Source: JAMBLL01 sp036985935 (GTDB lineage: Bacteria; Actinomycetota; Acidimicrobiia; Spongiisociales; UBA5794). Taken from it: a stretch of DNA of 33,727 bases. Positions 31,002 through 33,727 of this stretch are shown here, one piece after another. The stretch covers positions 1 through 33,727 of the forward strand of contig BTQP01000003.1 in the NCBI GenBank assembly GCA_036985935.1. Direction: 5' to 3'. The position numbers were made by a program, and so were the translations under genes. Every line of letters begins with the position of its first letter. The stretch's first letter is position 1. Below the pieces are notes generated by a model. It was not told the origin of the DNA, ran no database searches, and saw only the letters and a list, made by a program, of their open reading frames with translations.

Positions 31002-31777
31002 GGTTCGAACTCCCCCGTCAGCGGAGGCGACGCAAGGCGATCGAGGCCCCATTTCCGCAGGAATGGCGCGCGTACCTCGACGAAGGAATGGCGCATTGGC
31101 GGTGGCTCGACGACGTTGAACGGTCACGACTCGAGGAACTCATCAAGGGGTTCCTTCACGACAAACGATTCGAGTGGTCCAACAGCCTCGATCCCTCCGA
31201 CGAGATTCGCGTGCTCGTCGCCGCCTCGGCCTGTTTGCTCATCCTCGGACTCGAACGGGCGTACTTCAGAGACGTCGGCTCGATCATCATGTATCCAACG
31301 GGTGTGGTGGTCCAGGGCAAGAGAGGGTCACCCTCGGTTCGTGGACTCGAGACAGAGAGCATTGTGCCGATACTCGGCGAGGCCGCCCTCCACGGCCCGA
31401 TGGTGATCGTATGGGATTCAGCTCAGCGAGCAGCGGCACATCCCCAAACCGGCCACAACGTCATCTACCACGAATTCGCCCACAAGATTGACATGGCGGA
31501 CGGTTCTGCAGACGGGACACCGCCGATGAGCGTGACACTCCGCGAGTCGTGGGAGATGGTCGCCCAAGAAGAGTTCCGAAAACTCCAAGCAGGCGAGAAT
31601 CCACATCCGTTCCTGGATGCGTACGGCGGCGTCAACCGGGCGGAGTTCTTTGCGGTAGCGACAGAGTTCTTCTTCGACCAACCGGTCGCGATGGAAAAAC
31701 ACATGCCGGGACTGTACGCGGTCTTGCGTGACTTCTATCGACAGGACACCGCTGAACGCGAGCGGCGGCAAGAATGA
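30998..31777 (+). CDS. MtfA-like zinc peptidase (M90 family)
   Basis: This 259-residue protein starts at GTG 30998. The family pattern is clear: PFPQEWRAYLDEGMAHWRWL near 18-37, then LVAASACLLILGL near 73-84. The zinc-binding HEFAH is at 158-162 within YHEFAHKIDMADG. The downstream helix NRAEFFAVATEFFFDQP near 208-224 supplies the expected Glu ligand. In enterobacteria MtfA binds and inactivates the glucose-uptake repressor Mlc and has aminopeptidase activity. Actinobacteria lack that circuit, so the partner here is unknown. It is coupled to the RNA methyltransferase by a four-base overlap and abuts the convergent PH/SHOCT gene with no spacer. Confidence 0.88.
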   Translation: MRFELPRQRRRRKAIEAPFPQEWRAYLDEGMAHWRWLDDVERSRLEELIKGFLHDKRFEWSNSLDPSDEIRVLVAASACLLILGLERAYFRDVGSIIMYPTGVVVQGKRGSPSVRGLETESIVPILGEAALHGPMVIVWDSAQRAAAHPQTGHNVIYHEFAHKIDMADGSADGTPPMSVTLRESWEMVAQEEFRKLQAGENPHPFLDAYGGVNRAEFFAVATEFFFDQPVAMEKHMPGLYAVLRDFYRQDTAERERRQE

Positions 31778-32395
31778 CTAGATCTCGTCCAGCAGTCTCT
31801 GACGTTTCTCCTCGTACTCCTCCTGGGAGATGAGGCCCTCGTCGAGCAGCTCTGCGAGTTTCTTTATCGAATCCGCGGCATGCGGTTTGAGTTCCTGTGT
31901 CGTCTCGGTCCGACCCGACAGATCCATCGTTCTCCGCTCACGAACCTTGTAGAGCGTCGTCTGGAACCGGTCGGGTCGAGGGATGTTGTAGAAGGTGCTT
32001 TGCCCCGACGAACCGGCCGACTCGATCAACAGGTCACCGGCCCCAAGCATCCGTTCGAAGACCGTCTGGGAGAAGTTCACGTTGGTGATGTTCTCGAGCG
32101 GGATCTCGACCCCGGATTGAGCGATGAGACCGGTCCGGGTGATCAGACGCTCTGTGGTCAGCACATATCTCGTGAACCACCAGTTGATCAAGGGTCGCAC
32201 AATGAGGTAGAGACCGGCGAGCAATACCACGAGTGAAATCCAGACGGCTGCGTCGTCGGTGAACCCGAACGCCAAACCGATAACGATCAGGACGCCGAGG
32301 AACCACAAGAACGGGATGAACAACAATTTCCAATGAGGACGAAACGACGTAACGATCGTCTCGTCAACACTCAACGCATCTTCGGGCCAAGACAT
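31778..32395 (-). CDS. Membrane protein with bacterial PH domain and C-terminal SHOCT domain
   Basis: This 205-residue protein has two membrane helices at about 22-44 and 50-70, joined by a short loop. A bacterial PH-like domain (about 72-155) follows, with YVLTTERLITRTGLI and IPLENITNVNFSQTVFERMLGAGDLLIES, which is the bPH2 pattern. Residues 174-205 form a SHOCT helix pair, IKKLAELLDEGLISQEEYEEKRQRLL. This layout is common for actinobacterial membrane proteins of unknown role; SHOCT often mediates oligomerisation. The stop (TAG, 31778-31780) directly abuts the stop of the M90 gene. The start is ATG at 32393-32395, and upstream lies the hairpin-rich intergenic region. Confidence 0.88.
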   Translation of the reverse strand: MSWPEDALSVDETIVTSFRPHWKLLFIPFLWFLGVLIVIGLAFGFTDDAAVWISLVVLLAGLYLIVRPLINWWFTRYVLTTERLITRTGLIAQSGVEIPLENITNVNFSQTVFERMLGAGDLLIESAGSSGQSTFYNIPRPDRFQTTLYKVRERRTMDLSGRTETTQELKPHAADSIKKLAELLDEGLISQEEYEEKRQRLLDEI

Positions 32396-32445
32396 GAGGC
32401 CAGCATAGAGAACTCGCGCAGCGAGCGCATTGACTACATGAACGC

Positions 32446-32484
32446 GAGAAACCCCAAGGAAGCCGAAGCCCCCTTGGGGTTCTC
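32446..32484. repeat. Hairpin repeat, copy 1
   Basis: GAGAAACCCCAAGG (32446-32459) pairs with CCTTGGGGTTCTC (32472-32484), 13 pairs with one bulged A in the left arm and a 12-base loop. A closely related element with the same bulged A lies downstream of the lipoprotein gene at 33556-33604. This copy sits between two divergent gene starts, where a terminator is not expected. No T-run flanks it. Confidence 0.6.
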
Positions 32485-32555
32485 CACGTTGCCTCGGGCC
32501 TTTCGGCCTCCGGTTCCGCTGCGTCCCTTCCGGTCTTTCAACCGTCCGTTTCGCT

Positions 32556-32571
32556 GCTCCGCAAGCGGAGC
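32556..32571. repeat. Perfect short palindrome
   Basis: GCTCCGC (32556-32562), AA, GCGGAGC (32565-32571) is an exact 7-base inverted repeat with a 2-base centre. The centre is too small for a comfortable RNA loop. It could be a protein-binding site or part of a repeat element in the intergenic region. Confidence 0.4.
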
Positions 32572-32890
32572 TGGATGTGGATCGAAACCCGCACCCTCCT
32601 CATGTGCCTCGTCGACCGAAGCCGAGCGGGCGGGGCCTAAGCCCTCGACACCCGAAGGTGCCTCACAAGGTCCCCGATTCGTCTCCGAACCGGCTGCCGG
32701 CTGTGACACCGGCCGCCTCCGGTTTCCCGTTGGCGCTCGCTCCCGAGTTGCCCCGTTTGCGAGCCGCTCAGGGTTTCCCCCTTGCGGTAATAGTCAATGT
32801 TGCAGACTTTGTAGCGTTCGGCAAGCCAGATCGCTGGTTCGTTTTCGCGAGTCACGACGAGTTTTCGCGCTCGGCTGGTAGCTTTCCCAG

Positions 32891-33541
32891 ATGCGGCGCA
32901 AAACCGGTCGATTTCCCGTCAAAATTCGATTCGTATGGGCACTTTTGCTCGCATTTGCGATGGTCGCGGCCGGATGCACAGTTAGCCAGTCACCTCTGCC
33001 GGACACGACAACAACACGACAGCCAGCGGATGTGCCCGTGGCCGATGAGCTCACACTTCACACCGAAGGCATCGGTCCGTACGAGGTCGGGGACGAGGCC
33101 GAGTTCGTCATTGCAGGCATCACAAACGCGATCGGCGGCTGGGACGCCGACTCCTCGGATGAGGCCTCTCCCGTTCAGCTCCCCGAATGCGGGGATGCTT
33201 CCTCGAGGGTCGTGTCATGGGGTTCACTCGCGCTCGTGTTCGTACGGGGGTACGCACGCGAGACGTTCGTGAGTTGGTCGTTTGGTTTCGATCCCGTATC
33301 GGGGAACTCCGACGACCTACGTGGGCTCGGTCTGCGCACCGAAGCAGGAATCGGACTCGGCGCGACGAGACAGGAGCTCGAAGATGCGTACCGAGCAGGA
33401 CTCGAAATCACGAATCAGCCTGCCATCGATTCAGCGATCTTCGCCATCGACAAAGCACAGGAACCGCACCTCTCAGGCAAACTCGATTCTTCCGGGCCAC
33501 AAGGCATCGTCGACCTCATCCAGATCGAGCCGACATGCTGA
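32891..33541 (+). CDS. Predicted lipoprotein, unknown function
   Basis: This 216-residue protein has a signal peptide: basic MRRKTGRFPVKIR, then a hydrophobic core FVWALLLAFAMVAAGC. The lipobox ends at Cys29, so lipid attachment and an outer-face location are expected. A Thr-rich linker (PDTTTTRQPADVP) follows. The mature domain (about 50-216) has a pattern GIGPYEVGDEAEFVI near 60-74, then GLGLRTEAGIGLGATRQELEDAY near 155-177. It resembles secreted actinobacterial domains where a 'G.G.T..el...y' turn recurs, but I do not recognise a named family. It ends with Cys216. Related hairpins flank the gene on both sides. The ATG at 32891 is preceded by no clear ribosome-binding site. Confidence 0.8.
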   Translation: MRRKTGRFPVKIRFVWALLLAFAMVAAGCTVSQSPLPDTTTTRQPADVPVADELTLHTEGIGPYEVGDEAEFVIAGITNAIGGWDADSSDEASPVQLPECGDASSRVVSWGSLALVFVRGYARETFVSWSFGFDPVSGNSDDLRGLGLRTEAGIGLGATRQELEDAYRAGLEITNQPAIDSAIFAIDKAQEPHLSGKLDSSGPQGIVDLIQIEPTC

Positions 33542-33555
33542 GAGAACTCCCAAAA

Positions 33556-33604
33556 GAGAAACCCCGAGGAAGCTCGACCGAAGTCTCGCCCTCTCGGGGT
33601 TCTC
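33556..33604 (+). terminator. Hairpin repeat, copy 2; probable terminator of the lipoprotein gene
   Basis: GAGAAACCCCGAG (33556-33568) pairs with CTCGGGGTTCTC (33593-33604), 12 pairs with one bulged A, starting 15 bases after the lipoprotein stop. The loop of about 24 bases is long and the downstream T content is low (AATTGAAG), so it is not a textbook intrinsic terminator. Its arms match the hairpin at 32446-32484, including the bulge. Confidence 0.55.
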
Positions 33605-33610
33605 AATTGA

Positions 33611-33626
33611 AGTGAACAAGTTCACT
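33611..33626. promoter_or_regulatory. Perfect palindrome near the window edge, candidate operator
   Basis: AGTGAAC (33611-33617), AA, GTTCACT (33620-33626) is an exact 7-base inverted repeat with a 2-base centre, just after the hairpin at 33556-33604. The rest of the window (to 33727) shows no gene on either strand, so the site may belong to the upstream region of the next gene outside the window. Confidence 0.35.
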
Positions 33627-33727
33627 CCAGTCCGAGATTCGCCAGTTGCCCGACTCCTCCCGGGGTGTTCTCGTCGCATTCGCAGACCGAAGTCGTCGCC
33701 TGTGACCAGAACCCGCTGCTCCGAACC

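Larger units (their letters stand above)
32396..32890. other. 495-base hairpin-rich region between divergent genes, no recognised gene
   Basis: This is the only gene-free stretch over 300 bases. It is GC-rich and holds several inverted repeats: CTCGC-GCA-GCGAG (32413-32425), the hairpin at 32446-32484, and GCTCCGC-AA-GCGGAGC (32556-32571). GCCTCCGGTT recurs near 32506-32515 and 32715-32724, and GTTTTCGCG recurs at 32841-32849 and 32861-32869. Leftward open frames here (32434-32709, 32637-32855) overlap each other and look like no protein family I know. A non-coding RNA, a repeat element or a decayed gene are all possible. Confidence 0.5.

Noticed and set aside
32570..32610. T-loop-like string (GGTTTCGATCC on the minus strand) suggesting a tRNA
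   Set aside because: No pairing T-stem, anticodon arm or acceptor stem can be drawn around it.
33473..33679. Leftward open frame opposite the lipoprotein end
   Set aside because: It reads through the hairpin repeat and has no protein-like pattern.
1..33727. CRISPR arrays, insertion sequences, prophage or toxin-antitoxin genes
   Set aside because: No regularly spaced repeats, transposase motifs, integrases or small paired toxin genes were found on either strand.

Overview
The window looks like a chromosomal housekeeping segment from a fairly high-GC actinobacterium. Acidimicrobiia is my best guess, but the class is inferred from gene order and protein style, not measured. Pointers are the run recG-rsmD-coaD-SepIVA-like-DUF177-rpmF-plsX-rnc-smc-ftsY, an FtsY with an N-terminal membrane segment, an InhA-type enoyl-ACP reductase, a PunA-type purine nucleoside phosphorylase, a fused acyl-CoA mutase (IcmF), and frequent GTG/TTG starts. 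I see no tRNA, rRNA, CRISPR array, insertion sequence or prophage.

Layout. 1-4264: the tail of a thiamine-diphosphate enzyme (+) converges on icmF (-), preceded by a 40-residue basic protein and a cupin. 4371-8736 (-): a GT-C-like membrane protein, then ffh-rpsP-khpA-rimM; trmD and rplS, usual next genes, are absent. 8890-11928 (+): upp, an alkyltransferase-like protein, a pyrimidine-nucleoside phosphorylase and punA, each overlapping the next by 4 bases. 11991-13695 (+): etfB-etfA, headed by a perfect palindrome that could be an operator. 13692-24804 (-): cdd, ftsY, smc, rnc, plsX, rpmF, DUF177, SepIVA-like, coaD, rsmD, recG. 24935-25613 (+): rpmB, a degenerate cold-shock-domain protein coupled to it, and a stand-alone RAM domain. 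25634-33541: ddl (-), a membrane histidine kinase (+), fabI and a four-helix membrane protein (-), an Fe-S RNA uracil methyltransferase coupled to an M90/MtfA-like metallopeptidase (+), a PH/SHOCT membrane protein (-), and a lipoprotein (+).

How they work together. The window joins protein export and targeting (Ffh, FtsY), ribosome assembly (S16, L32, L28, RimM, RsmD, RNase III, KhpA, the uracil methyltransferase), chromosome maintenance (SMC, RecG), and lipid, CoA and wall precursor supply (PlsX, FabI, CoaD, Ddl). Cdd, the pyrimidine phosphorylase, Upp and PunA form a nucleoside salvage route: cytidine to uridine to uracil to UMP, plus purine base recovery. IcmF and ETF suggest acyl-CoA catabolism.

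No clearly novel defence or mobile system is visible. The least explained parts are a hairpin-rich region at 32396-32890, two related hairpins around the lipoprotein gene, the divergent cold-shock protein, and several operator-like palindromes.
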